Origin: a virus | DNA length: 64,000 bases | Strand: one strand, 5' to 3' | Virus record (IMG/VR): IMGVR_UViG_3300042389_001478 | Location: 124,001-188,000 of that record | In this document: positions 33,946-41,660 of the stretch, one piece after another | How positions within the stretch are numbered: the first letter of the stretch is position 1 | Layout of the letters: the number at the start of each line of letters is the position of its first letter | Made by a program: the position numbers and the translations under genes | The notes under the pieces: model-generated | What the model saw: only the letters and a program-made list of their open reading frames with translations | Database searches by the model: none | Told to the model about the DNA's origin: nothing

Positions 33946-34381
33946 TATTATCTATTTCTATTTTTTTCCTATCGTGAAAATAGTTTTTTCCATAGTCAAC
34001 AAAGATTTCGCTTCCAGCTTTTATATCTCTATTAGCAATTACATCTGCAATTAAATTAGTAAAATCAAATTTCCAGGTAGTATTTGCGTCATCTTGATGG
34101 TTATAAATCATACCATATCCAAGAACCATATGGAAAATAAATCCATGTGTTTTACATTCATTACAAGGACACATAGGCTGGCTATATAAAAACCGGTAAA
34201 TCTGAGGATCGCTATGATATCTAGACCTAAAAGCTAGAGGCACCATTGGGCATCTCTCTACGATATCGCCTTCTTTGATATCTTGAACAGCAAAGACTCC
34301 TCTTCCATGAATATCAGATTGTCCTAATTTAATTTTAGAATTTACTAAAAAATCTATATCTATTTGATTGTCGGTATCCAT
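33929..34381 (-). CDS. SET-domain protein, viral-type (copy 2)
   Basis: 150 residues. DIHGRGVFAVQDIKEGDIVE, a short helical middle, IFHMVLGYGMIYNHQDDANT and SEIFVDYGKNYF match the compact SET fold: the GxG start, the Y/F-N-H core (YNH) that closes the pseudoknot, and the terminal D/S-Y-G tyrosine. It is shaped like the viral vSET of chlorella viruses, with an added CPCNECKTHGF insert. SET enzymes methylate lysine; the target here is unknown. Half of a tandem pair 1 base apart. Confidence 0.88.
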   Translation of the reverse strand: MDTDNQIDIDFLVNSKIKLGQSDIHGRGVFAVQDIKEGDIVERCPMVPLAFRSRYHSDPQIYRFLYSQPMCPCNECKTHGFIFHMVLGYGMIYNHQDDANTTWKFDFTNLIADVIANRDIKAGSEIFVDYGKNYFHDRKKIEIDNNEQNN

Positions 34382-34382
34382 A

Positions 34383-34856
34383 TTATTTTTCTAATTTAAC
34401 TTGAGTTTGACCCGTTTCAACTTTGTCGTTGTTGAAGTAACAGTTTCCATAGCTTACAAAAATTTCTTGTCCAACCTGTATATCTTTAATAGCAATTACA
34501 TCACCAAGTAATTGAGTATAATTAAACTTCCACAATGCATTGGGATCATCCTGATGATTATACATCATACCATATCCTAGCGCCATATGAAATACGAACC
34601 CATGCCTTTCGCACTCATCACACGGACACAGGGGTTGAGCATACATATAAGCATAAACCTGAGAATCTATTTGATATTTAGATCTATTAGCCATTTCAAT
34701 CAAAGGACATCTCTCTATAATATCTCCTTTTTTAAAAGGCTTAAGAGCAAATACTCCTCTACCTTGTATGTCTGAATCTCCTAAAATGATATTACCAGCT
34801 GGTAAATAATCTAATTTCTTTGGGTCGTCTGGTCTAACGTAATGTTTTAAGCTCAT
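34383..34856 (-). CDS. SET-domain protein, viral-type (copy 1)
   Basis: 157 residues, closely related to the next gene. DIQGRGVFALKPFKKGDIIE, PLCPCDECERHGFVFHMALG, MMYNHQDDPNALWKF and GQEIFVSYGNCYF give the SET signature elements. Both copies keep the YNH core and the S/D-Y-G end, so both may be active lysine methyltransferases on host or phage proteins (inference). The conserved Cys cluster between the strands is an unusual insertion that could bind zinc. Its stop is followed after 1 base by the start region of copy 2. Confidence 0.88.
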   Translation of the reverse strand: MSLKHYVRPDDPKKLDYLPAGNIILGDSDIQGRGVFALKPFKKGDIIERCPLIEMANRSKYQIDSQVYAYMYAQPLCPCDECERHGFVFHMALGYGMMYNHQDDPNALWKFNYTQLLGDVIAIKDIQVGQEIFVSYGNCYFNNDKVETGQTQVKLEK

Positions 34857-35053
34857 AGAGTATCTTTCAGGAATTCGTCTGTATCATAACAAGTTAATTT
34901 TTTCTTCCAGCCAAGTTCACTTATGCATATTTTCAGACTAGTCACTAAGCCTCTTCCTTTATAGTGTTTTAATGTATCAATAATAGCAGTATGATGATCT
35001 TTTCTATCTATAATATATTTAATTTGTCCTGATTGGACATAATATTTTGACAT
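34853..35053 (-). CDS. Small unknown protein
   Basis: 66 residues with a basic middle (IIDRKDHHTAIIDTLKHYKG) and a C-terminal LGWKKKLTCYDTDEFL. It overlaps the SET gene start by 4 bases and begins 4 bases after the previous stop. Not recognised; probably a small helical phage protein. Confidence 0.6.
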   Translation of the reverse strand: MSKYYVQSGQIKYIIDRKDHHTAIIDTLKHYKGRGLVTSLKICISELGWKKKLTCYDTDEFLKDTL

Positions 35054-35057
35054 TATA

Positions 35058-35591
35058 TTATTCTATATTAAAAAAATACCATCTTTTGTGAGTATCTATA
35101 TTCTCTGAGGTGTCGATATGCAAAAGATAAGATTTAATTTCATCCCATGTAGAAAAAATCATTTGATGAGGAATAGTACCGAACAGCCAGTCCGGGGTTT
35201 GCTTTTTTCCTTGCACCATATGAACTAAAATAGGCTTCTTTTGTCTATTTGCCCAAAATATTTCTTCTAAAGTGCCGCACGGATGTACGGTAAGATCAAG
35301 ATTTACAATAATAAAATCGCTTATATCTACTAATCTTAAGTCAACAGATCGTATTGACTTCATCATAGAAGATAACTCATCATAGTTTTCTTTTTCTTTA
35401 AGCTTTGATTTTATCTTATGGGAATCTTGATCCTCAAGTCCTATATTTGATGGTTTGCTGCTTGGATTGAATACTTCAACCCCTAGAGCATTCAAAAATG
35501 GAGTGATACTATCTCTCCATGTACAACCTCTATCTGGAACTCTATCCATTGCTCCAGCAAGATAAACTCTTTGATTATGTAGTCTGTTCAT
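35058..35591 (-). CDS. Nucleoside 2-deoxyribosyltransferase-like protein
   Basis: 177 residues. VYLAGAMD at the start, then VEVFNPSSKPSN, IRSVDLRLVDISDFIIVNLD, and HPCGTLEEIFWANRQKKPIL match the deoxyribosyltransferase/DUF4406 fold: GAMD loop, D-x-x-D-F/I-V strand and the G-T-x-E-E catalytic Glu. Members exchange or hydrolyse N-glycosidic bonds, including nucleosides and in some relatives NAD-like substrates. It may recycle nucleosides, or counter nucleotide-based defence given the macro-domain neighbour. The stop touches the small membrane gene downstream. Confidence 0.8.
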   Translation of the reverse strand: MNRLHNQRVYLAGAMDRVPDRGCTWRDSITPFLNALGVEVFNPSSKPSNIGLEDQDSHKIKSKLKEKENYDELSSMMKSIRSVDLRLVDISDFIIVNLDLTVHPCGTLEEIFWANRQKKPILVHMVQGKKQTPDWLFGTIPHQMIFSTWDEIKSYLLHIDTSENIDTHKRWYFFNIE

Positions 35592-35720
35592 TTAAATCCC
35601 AGGAAACAAAAAATCTAAAAGGTTCTTGGACGATTTTACTGGATATGACGGAGCATATAACTCATTCAGGCCCCGTAAAACACCAAGGATTAAACAAATC
35701 AAAAAAGCAAAGTAATACAT
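35592..35720 (-). CDS. Very small membrane protein
   Basis: About 42 residues from the ATG at 35720, which has TTGGAG 5 bases upstream; the longer frame from 35777 lacks a good site. MYYFAFLICLILGVLRGLNE is one membrane helix, followed by a short polar tail. Function unknown. Confidence 0.6.
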   Translation of the reverse strand: MYYFAFLICLILGVLRGLNELYAPSYPVKSSKNLLDFLFPGI

Positions 35721-35733
35721 ATTATCTCCAAAT

Positions 35734-36303
35734 TTATTGAAAGTATACAAACACATGAGAATCATACCAAATATCATTTATTAAATCCGAAATGAAATTC
35801 CAATTACCCCCAGCCAGTCCACTCCCGAATTTTGGGGCATGTATTTCTATTTTAGAATCATTTTGTACTTGGAACTCTTTAGCAAAAGTTCTCACTTGAT
35901 TCATGCAATAGACTAATGCGGCATAATTTAGAGGTCTTTTGTTTTTTGAATTGAGTAGTTTATTTTGTGCGATCATGTTTGCAAATATGATGCTATGGCC
36001 ATATTTTTTATCTGATCTGACTGTGATAAATTGAGTATGTCCAAGTTTCGCCTTTTGGCCCAGCAAGTGAAAATTGGCCTTAACCTCTGGATAAAATTCA
36101 GCAACTTGTCCAGCGAATCCGGCGCCGAAGGCATTTATGTTGTTGCATACATGGGGAACGATGACCGTAGCTCCATTTTGTTCTGAGCGTATTCTATGCA
36201 CAATGTCTTCAAAAATATTCCTATTTTTCACTAGGGAGTATGCGTTTTCATTTTGGTGGACTGCTTTGGGTGTCATTTTAAATTCCTGTCTATTTTTTGC
36301 CAT
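35734..36303 (-). CDS. Macro-domain protein, ADP-ribose-phosphatase-like
   Basis: 189 residues. TVIVPHVCNNINAFGAGFAG then QVAEFYPEVKANFH, a loop with LGHTQFI, and EIHAPKFGSGLAGGNWNFIS show the macro fold: the N-N-I-N/G-A-G-F-A-G ligand loop and the second G-S-G-L-A-G-G-N-W loop of Poa1p/ALC1-type proteins that remove phosphate or ADP-ribose. It may hydrolyse ADP-ribose-1''-phosphate, or bind ADP-ribose produced by host NAD-consuming defences (inference). The first ATG is used; a second at codon 10 is possible. Confidence 0.85.
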   Translation of the reverse strand: MAKNRQEFKMTPKAVHQNENAYSLVKNRNIFEDIVHRIRSEQNGATVIVPHVCNNINAFGAGFAGQVAEFYPEVKANFHLLGQKAKLGHTQFITVRSDKKYGHSIIFANMIAQNKLLNSKNKRPLNYAALVYCMNQVRTFAKEFQVQNDSKIEIHAPKFGSGLAGGNWNFISDLINDIWYDSHVFVYFQ

Positions 36304-36536
36304 TTATCCAAAGGACATTTCTGATCTGCCCAAGCTAATTTATTCATAAATATTTTCTTGGTGCTTAGATTGCAACCACAAGCCAAGCACTGACTAGACT
36401 TATTATCGAACATATCGCAGTTTTGGCAAATGCCAAATCTAGTATTGATCTCCTCTTGTGTAGACTTAGGGAAACCAGCCCAAAAATGGAAAGCTAAAGA
36501 CTTAAGAAATGTCCTGACCTTTCTCAACATATTCAT
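36273..36536 (-). CDS. Small zinc-ribbon protein
   Basis: 87 residues. CQNCDMFDNKSSQCLACGCN carries four to five cysteines of a zinc ribbon. A later LAWADQKCPLDKW is the W-A-x-x-x-C-P-x-x-K-W tail I recognise from a widespread, uncharacterised phage family. N-terminus basic and amphipathic (LRKVRTFLKSLAFHF). It overlaps both neighbours by 31-35 bases and is probably a DNA-related or virion-associated small protein. Confidence 0.72.
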   Translation of the reverse strand: MNMLRKVRTFLKSLAFHFWAGFPKSTQEEINTRFGICQNCDMFDNKSSQCLACGCNLSTKKIFMNKLAWADQKCPLDKWQKIDRNLK

Positions 36537-36765
36537 TCTTACGCTCCTTTAATGCTATTATATTAGCATCCTTATCCCTATAGTATAAATCTAGTATTTC
36601 TACAATAGCATCCTCTAAAACCCAATTTACAAATCCTGTTTCTAAATTAATTGCCATTTTTTTTGATTTTTGATTTTTGTATTGTTTAAAATCAGCAGTC
36701 AATATAAATTTTTCATTATTTAGAACAAAAAGAGCACCGGGCTTCAGTTCTTCAAGATATTTCAT
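36502..36765 (-). CDS. Small unknown protein
   Basis: 87 residues, MKYLEELKPGALFVLNNEKF then ILTADFKQYK. The P-G-x-L-F-x-x-x-x-x-K-F-I-L pattern suggests a small beta barrel as in several phage proteins of unknown role. Overlaps the zinc-ribbon gene by 35 bases and the next gene upstream by 14 bases. Confidence 0.65.
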   Translation of the reverse strand: MKYLEELKPGALFVLNNEKFILTADFKQYKNQKSKKMAINLETGFVNWVLEDAIVEILDLYYRDKDANIIALKERKNEYVEKGQDIS

Positions 36766-36940
36766 CTTCCCATTCTTCCCATAATTCTTGTTGCTCTATT
36801 TCTTGTTTATTTTTTTTGAACTCTTTTTTTATTCTATTAGATCCCCTAGGGTCACTAAAGTCCTCATATCTATCAAGTCTCTTTTTCTCAATATTTTCTC
36901 TACGATTATTCTTACGTTTTTCAAAATCTGAATCGCTCAT
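36752..36940 (-). CDS. Small charged protein
   Basis: 62 residues made almost entirely of Lys, Arg, Glu and Asp (SDSDFEKRKNNRRENIEKKR), ending in a Trp/Glu helix. It is probably disordered or coiled-coil. It is the first gene after the consensus promoter at 36962-36990 and has an AAGAGGT ribosome binding site. Confidence 0.65.
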   Translation of the reverse strand: MSDSDFEKRKNNRRENIEKKRLDRYEDFSDPRGSNRIKKEFKKNKQEIEQQELWEEWEDEIS

Positions 36941-36961
36941 GTCTGTAACACCTCTTGCTAT

Positions 36962-36990
36962 ATTCTACAATCCTTCGGGTTCGATGTCAA
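36962..36990 (-). promoter_or_regulatory. Sigma-70 promoter (TTGACA-N17-TAGAAT)
   Basis: On the minus strand TTGACA at 36990-36985 and TAGAAT at 36967-36962, 17 bases apart. Transcription should start near 36955, just before the small charged protein, and serve the macro-domain, SET and GMP-reductase block downstream. Confidence 0.85.
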
Positions 36991-37066
36991 GCGAGACGGA
37001 TTGAAATTTCTTACGCTTGACAGCACGGTTGATTTTTATTATGTCTTATGCATGGGGACAAGTATA

Positions 37067-37996
37067 CTATAGTACAGGTTTGATGATACCATATCCTTCA
37101 TATTTTCTAATTCCAGCATACTTGCTATGATTTCCTAGTTTTTCAGTTCCCTTAGAAAAAACTTTAACATAGTCGTCTGAGGATTCTAGTCTATTGTCTA
37201 TATTTGAAAATTTTTCTTTACGAGAATAAGACAATAATAAAGAGGCACAACCTACTGCAAATGGATTAGCCATGCTAGTCCCAGTCATTGAAGCATATCT
37301 ATTACCGGGAACTGAACTTATAATATTATATCCTGGAGCTAAAAAATCCAACTCTTCTCCACAGCAACTAAATTGACAAATATTTAAGTTTTCATCTATC
37401 GCTCCAACACTAACAGTATCGCTATATTTTGCTGGATATTGTATGCCGGACTCAATACCGCTATTACCTGCTGCACAAAATATCGAAACATTTTTTCTTT
37501 TGGCGTATTGTATGGCTTGTTCTAGTTGTGTCCCAGGACTTGGAGATCCAAGAGACATTGCTAAAATATCCGCCCCATGATCAACTGCCCAAACTATGCC
37601 ATCAGAAACAGATTTATTGCTACCTGACCCATTGCCAGCCAAAACTTTTACTGGCATTATTTTTGTTTTTGGAGCTAATCCTACCATGCCAATACCATTA
37701 TTAATAGCTGCAATTGTGCCAGCGACATGTGTTCCGTGTCCATTATCGTCTTGTGGATCTTTACCTGGGTCTATGAAATTGTATCCATTAACTATGTTAG
37801 CTTTGATATCTTCGTGGTCAAGGTCACATCCAGTATCAATTACAGCTACGGTAACTCCTTCTCCTTCAGAATATTTCCAATATTTTTCTATGTTAAATTT
37901 TTTAATTTGCCAACCGTAAAATTGCTCACTATTAGTTGATAATCCATAAAGATCTGTTCTAATATGTGGTAATAATTTAAATTCTTGTTTTTTCAT
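37067..37996 (-). CDS. Subtilisin-like serine protease
   Basis: 309 residues. The catalytic Asp is D54 in AVIDTGCDLDHED, His is H87 in NGHGTHVAGTIAA, the oxyanion Asn is N178 in AAGNSG and the nucleophile is S241 in TGTSMANPFA. No signal peptide or long propeptide is seen; only about 45 residues precede the catalytic domain. So it is either cytoplasmic or packaged in the virion. Its start overlaps the stop of the trypsin-like gene by 4 bases, linking the two proteases. Substrates are unknown. Confidence 0.93.
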   Translation of the reverse strand: MKKQEFKLLPHIRTDLYGLSTNSEQFYGWQIKKFNIEKYWKYSEGEGVTVAVIDTGCDLDHEDIKANIVNGYNFIDPGKDPQDDNGHGTHVAGTIAAINNGIGMVGLAPKTKIMPVKVLAGNGSGSNKSVSDGIVWAVDHGADILAMSLGSPSPGTQLEQAIQYAKRKNVSIFCAAGNSGIESGIQYPAKYSDTVSVGAIDENLNICQFSCCGEELDFLAPGYNIISSVPGNRYASMTGTSMANPFAVGCASLLLSYSRKEKFSNIDNRLESSDDYVKVFSKGTEKLGNHSKYAGIRKYEGYGIIKPVL

Positions 37997-38751
37997 TTTT
38001 CAGTTGTACATTCTTTTATTGTTGTTTTAATCCATTTAACATATTTACTAACTCTAGTATGACAACTTTCATCGCCATATGTTGAATTTGGCTTGCCATC
38101 CACGGCAACAACAGAAGAATGAATCCCGGCTAGTTTTCCGTCTATAAATAACCCACCCCCGCTGTCACCACTAGCAATTAAATATTCAAGCTCAGTTGAT
38201 TTCTGATGTCTCTTGGATGGAGAACACATGAGTACGTTCCTCTCTATGCCATCTACGAAATTTGAACCGCCGCGCCTTTTATCATCCGAAAAAGTATAGC
38301 CTACATCGAACGTGCCGGTAAATCCCCACCCCGCCATGCAGCATATTTTACCAACTTCATCGCTTGACTCATACAATGCTGGATAGAAATCGAACTTAAG
38401 CTCTTCTTCGCTATATCCTAAAGCAATATCATCATATCCAAAATTATCTGTTTTATAGTTAGGATTTAAAATTACTTTTGATAAATTATATTTTTTATCT
38501 TGTACTGAAATTGTCCATGTTTGACAATTTTCTACAACATGTGCGGCTGTTACAATCCAATGAGGATCAATAACTACTGCCGACCCACAGGACAATCCTT
38601 TGCCGTCAAAACAACATATTTTTACGACATGATTAAACTTAGCTCCATACTCTAGGTATTTAGAGTCTGGGGTATTAGGATCGATTGTTCCGCCCCATAT
38701 ATTTGTCATTATAGATAGACAAAGGACCATGAACATTATTAGTTGCTTCAT
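37993..38751 (-). CDS. Secreted trypsin-like serine protease
   Basis: 252 residues. MKQLIMFMVLCLSIMTNIWG is a signal peptide. The catalytic set is H71 in IVTAAHVVE, D107 in YDDIALGY and S196 in IASGDSGGGLF, with CCFDGKGLSCGSAVVIDPHW before it and paired cysteines for disulphides. It is a chymotrypsin-fold S1 protease that would act outside the cytoplasm, unusual for a phage. A good AAGGAG ribosome binding site lies 7-9 bases before the ATG. It is coupled to the subtilisin-like gene. Confidence 0.93.
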   Translation of the reverse strand: MKQLIMFMVLCLSIMTNIWGGTIDPNTPDSKYLEYGAKFNHVVKICCFDGKGLSCGSAVVIDPHWIVTAAHVVENCQTWTISVQDKKYNLSKVILNPNYKTDNFGYDDIALGYSEEELKFDFYPALYESSDEVGKICCMAGWGFTGTFDVGYTFSDDKRRGGSNFVDGIERNVLMCSPSKRHQKSTELEYLIASGDSGGGLFIDGKLAGIHSSVVAVDGKPNSTYGDESCHTRVSKYVKWIKTTIKECTTEK

Positions 38752-38771
38752 GGTATACTCCTTTGCAAAAA

Positions 38772-39074
38772 CTATGGTCTATTTTTCACCCTATCTAAAT
38801 ACACCGAGCAATCTTCTATGACCATCTTATTATGGCTCTTAAAGTTCATAAGATGACCGAATATTAGATGACAAGGATCAGCACAAAGAGTTACTAAATT
38901 TGAAGGGGCCAGCTCAAGTTCCGGACTAATATGAACTGGAACTTTATGATGAACTTCTAATTTTTTATCCCTTCCACATGCTATACAATATGGATTATTT
39001 TTAAGATGTTCTTTTCTCACGTTCGTCCATTTCGGAGACCTAGAGGCGAATCTAATTTTTAAAAAGTTGAACAT
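38772..39074 (-). CDS. Small HNH endonuclease
   Basis: About 100 residues from the ATG at 39074, which lies just after the actin-like gene's stop (TAGTCATG); a longer frame overlapping that gene is less likely. CIACGRDKKLEVHHKVPVHI is the C-x-x-C plus catalytic HH core and NLVTLCADPCHLIFGH the second half. The first 30 residues are basic. A minimal HNH nuclease, perhaps a homing enzyme or one used in DNA packaging. Confidence 0.85.
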   Translation of the reverse strand: MFNFLKIRFASRSPKWTNVRKEHLKNNPYCIACGRDKKLEVHHKVPVHISPELELAPSNLVTLCADPCHLIFGHLMNFKSHNKMVIEDCSVYLDRVKNRP

Positions 39075-39076
39075 GA

Positions 39077-40078
39077 CTATAAGACCTTGGCAGCTATTAA
39101 ACAACCCTTTGCAACCGCATGTAGGGGGTCTGAGGCGTGTCTTATCTCTTTGATGGGGATGGGGAACCCATTCTCCTCCATCTTCTTTTTAAAGTTCTCT
39201 ATATATCCTTTAGCTTGTGAAGTTCCTCCAGCAACCACGATGCTGATAGGATTCTTAAATTTTGGAAGAGACTTATGTCCAGTTAGTGCAGACGATAAAT
39301 TTTTAGTGGTATAGTCAATTAATCTTTCATAGTATGCTGATACGGCAGCTAGTATTGGATTATCAACAGGTTCTCCTATTGTAAAATTACCACCCTCTTT
39401 CTCCACTTGGACAACACTATCTGGTTCACCTGTTGCTACAGCACTCATCCTATCAATCCAGTCGCCCGACTTTGTTGTAGAGAATAATACCGTTGGTTCA
39501 CCATTAAGCATAACGCAAACATTGGTCATTCCAGCACCACAACTAACTCCGATACCAGTATAGTCATCGTTCTCTAATTCAGCATAACATAACGCCTCTG
39601 CTTCATTGATTGATTTTGCGCTATATCCACATTCTCCAAGAATAGTTTTAACAACATCCTCATGATATCCAACGTCAAAATCCTCATCTTCCTGATCAAT
39701 CGGTTGTGCAGGAATACAAAATACTATCTTTTCTCCTGGTTCTGATGCTTGTCCAGCAACTTCTTTGAGAATAAATGCTAGGACTCTTTTTGCATCTTTT
39801 TCCTTGGCAGATACTACGCCTTTAAACATTGGTCTTTTTGCGGTATCATTTCGTTCTATTGCTTTTTCAATAGCGTCTTTACCTAAGATAATAAATGCCC
39901 CATCATTATCTTTGATAAAAACCTTTCCATTTAATCCTTTTTCTATCATCTTTGTAGCAACTGGTGTGGTTGGTTTAATAACGTAAAAGGCGTCTCTAAA
40001 GTCTTTATACTCTATGTTTCCTTTTTTTGAATCTCTACTTAATACAATAAAGCTTGTACCTACGTCTAAACCTACCAT
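39077..40078 (-). CDS. Actin/Hsp70-superfamily ATPase
   Basis: 333 residues. The phosphate-1 loop is MVGLDVGTSFIVL, connect-1 region EAEALCYAELE follows a Glu-rich helix, phosphate-2 is IGVSCGAGMTNVCVML, and the adenosine motif is SIVVAGGTSQAKG, all in the right order for MreB/ParM/StbA-like proteins. It may form filaments that segregate or position phage DNA or replication sites, or be an Hsp70-type chaperone fragment (the substrate domain is absent). It shares its run with thioredoxin and RuvB genes. Confidence 0.85.
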   Translation of the reverse strand: MVGLDVGTSFIVLSRDSKKGNIEYKDFRDAFYVIKPTTPVATKMIEKGLNGKVFIKDNDGAFIILGKDAIEKAIERNDTAKRPMFKGVVSAKEKDAKRVLAFILKEVAGQASEPGEKIVFCIPAQPIDQEDEDFDVGYHEDVVKTILGECGYSAKSINEAEALCYAELENDDYTGIGVSCGAGMTNVCVMLNGEPTVLFSTTKSGDWIDRMSAVATGEPDSVVQVEKEGGNFTIGEPVDNPILAAVSAYYERLIDYTTKNLSSALTGHKSLPKFKNPISIVVAGGTSQAKGYIENFKKKMEENGFPIPIKEIRHASDPLHAVAKGCLIAAKVL

Positions 40079-40095
40079 AATAATATCTCTCTTTC

Positions 40096-40407
40096 TTATT
40101 TTTTCATGTTCTTAAGCTTACTAACAGAAGAAGATATGTTTTCATCGGAGTCCTTGATTTCTCCTAGCGTTGCATACTTCTTTTCCATGCCCTCTGTTGT
40201 TATGCTGGTCACAAATTTACTAGAATCTATTGAGATAGCCTGTTTAGTATCTTTATTAACAATAGATTGTAGCACCTTGCTTGGCTGACTACCTATAGAT
40301 ACACCAGACATAGACCTTAATTGGCCTAAAATATAGCCTAATATAAGACAGACTATATGAGATATAACGAATAAAGAGAGTAGTATTATATGAGCATATT
40401 CATTCAT
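40096..40407 (-). CDS. Single-pass membrane protein
   Basis: 103 residues. One membrane helix at about residues 7-29 (IILLSLFVISHIVCLILGYI), then a Ser/Thr/Lys-rich soluble tail that looks partly helical. Not recognised. Its start overlaps the thioredoxin gene by 8 bases and its stop is 17 bases before the actin-like ATG; an envelope anchor for the filament protein would be a guess. Confidence 0.65.
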   Translation of the reverse strand: MNEYAHIILLSLFVISHIVCLILGYILGQLRSMSGVSIGSQPSKVLQSIVNKDTKQAISIDSSKFVTSITTEGMEKKYATLGEIKDSDENISSSVSKLKNMKK

Positions 40408-40774
40408 TAGTATACCATTTGTGGAAGTCTTTGAAAGACATATACCCTTTTCGTCTTTTAATTTCTAAATTTTCTCTATATATTATAGAGTCGGGTATCA
40501 TCTTGACCATATACTCTTTAACTAAGTCTGGTCGTTTATCAAAGTCCACAAAACATATTATACTATTAAACTTATCAACATTTTCACGAATATCTCTTTT
40601 TAGCAGATTACACGATGGGCACCAACCCGCACCAAATACTATCAAAATATCTTGTTTAGTTTCTTGCGATAAGATAAAAGCGTCTTCTAAATTATCTACA
40701 AAAACAGACTGAGCCACAGAAATTGACTGACTACTCAACATTAATAGACAAAAAGCATGGAGTATCCTAGACAT
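40400..40774 (-). CDS. Exported thioredoxin-fold protein
   Basis: 124 residues. The first 22 residues are a signal peptide (HAFCLLMLSSQSISVAQS). The thioredoxin core follows: DILIVFGAGWCPSCNLLKRD with the active-site WCPSC, then FVDFDKRPDLVKEYMVKMIP with the cis-Pro region. It probably reduces or rearranges disulphides outside the cytoplasm, perhaps for the secreted Cys-containing proteases of this region (inference). It overlaps the RuvB gene by 8 bases. Confidence 0.88.
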   Translation of the reverse strand: MSRILHAFCLLMLSSQSISVAQSVFVDNLEDAFILSQETKQDILIVFGAGWCPSCNLLKRDIRENVDKFNSIICFVDFDKRPDLVKEYMVKMIPDSIIYRENLEIKRRKGYMSFKDFHKWYTNE

Positions 40775-41660
40775 CTCCTATTACTCTTCCCTTTTGAGTT
40801 CTGGTAACATAACCCATTCTAACAAGATATGGCTCTATGCTATTCTCAATAGTTTCCATTGCTATTCCAGTTAATGAGGATATGCTCTTGAGTCCAAGAG
40901 GATTCATTCGGTTTTTCTTTAAGACCTCAAGATACATTCTATCATAAATATCAAGACCCTTATTGTCAATTCCTTGATTATCAAATATTTCATCAATACT
41001 TGGGGTTCTATCTTTATGGTAAGAGGTAAAGCTCTTATACCATTGAAGTCGTGCATTAAGAATTCTTGGAGTCCCCTTACTTCTTGCTGCAATCTCTTTA
41101 AGGTCATTTTCAGGAATTGTTAGTCCGATCTTTTCAGCATTCAACCTTGCTACTTTAGCTAAATCATCTACAGAATAGAACGAAAGATGTTCCTTGATTG
41201 TGAATCTATCGTAAAAAGGTTGGCTTAAGCTTCCTCCGCTAGTAGTTGCTCCCACAACCGTAAACATCGGAAGATCAATAACTTCAGGCTTTTCTTCAAC
41301 TACTGTACTTAAAACAAAATCCTCCATAACAGGATAAAGAAATTCTTCCACTATCTTTGGAAGTCTGTGAATTTCGTCGATAAACAAAACAGAACGAGGA
41401 GCTATACCCATCAAATATGGGAGTAGATTTTTAATACTGCGTACATTAGCCCCATTGACCACATACAGGTTTTCCCCCATCTCATTAGCTATGGCACTCG
41501 CTATAGTGGTCTTTCCAAGTCCCGGTGGGCCATCTATTAAAGTATGAGGCATCACGCTGGCTGAGTTTTTACAGCCTGACACAATGATGTTCAAACGCTC
41601 TACAACAGAGGCTTGTCCAATGATATCGTCAAATCGAGAAGGTCTAGAAGCATTAGCCAT
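40767..41660 (-). CDS. ruvB: RuvB-like Holliday junction helicase
   Basis: About 297 residues from the ATG at 41660, which has TTGGAG 6 bases upstream; 4 codons upstream is another ATG. RPSRFDDIIGQASVVERLNI is the RuvB start, Walker A is IDGPPGLGKTT, Walker B is VLFIDEIHRLP, sensor 1 VVGATTSGGSLSQPFYDRF, and the C-terminal winged helix ends in SIEPYLVRMGYVTRTQKGRV. RuvB drives branch migration with RuvA; no RuvA gene is nearby, so it may use host RuvA, or act as a clamp-loader-like ATPase. Confidence 0.92.
   Translation of the reverse strand: MANASRPSRFDDIIGQASVVERLNIIVSGCKNSASVMPHTLIDGPPGLGKTTIASAIANEMGENLYVVNGANVRSIKNLLPYLMGIAPRSVLFIDEIHRLPKIVEEFLYPVMEDFVLSTVVEEKPEVIDLPMFTVVGATTSGGSLSQPFYDRFTIKEHLSFYSVDDLAKVARLNAEKIGLTIPENDLKEIAARSKGTPRILNARLQWYKSFTSYHKDRTPSIDEIFDNQGIDNKGLDIYDRMYLEVLKKNRMNPLGLKSISSLTGIAMETIENSIEPYLVRMGYVTRTQKGRVIGDV

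Noticed and set aside
35736-35760. TTTGTATACTTTC near the macro-domain gene
   Set aside because: Lacks the GG before TGTATA and is far from any downstream start; treated as chance.
37052-37065. Near-palindrome GTATACTATAGTAC after the subtilisin gene
   Set aside because: Short AT-rich palindromes are expected by chance here and it is not repeated elsewhere at a similar site.
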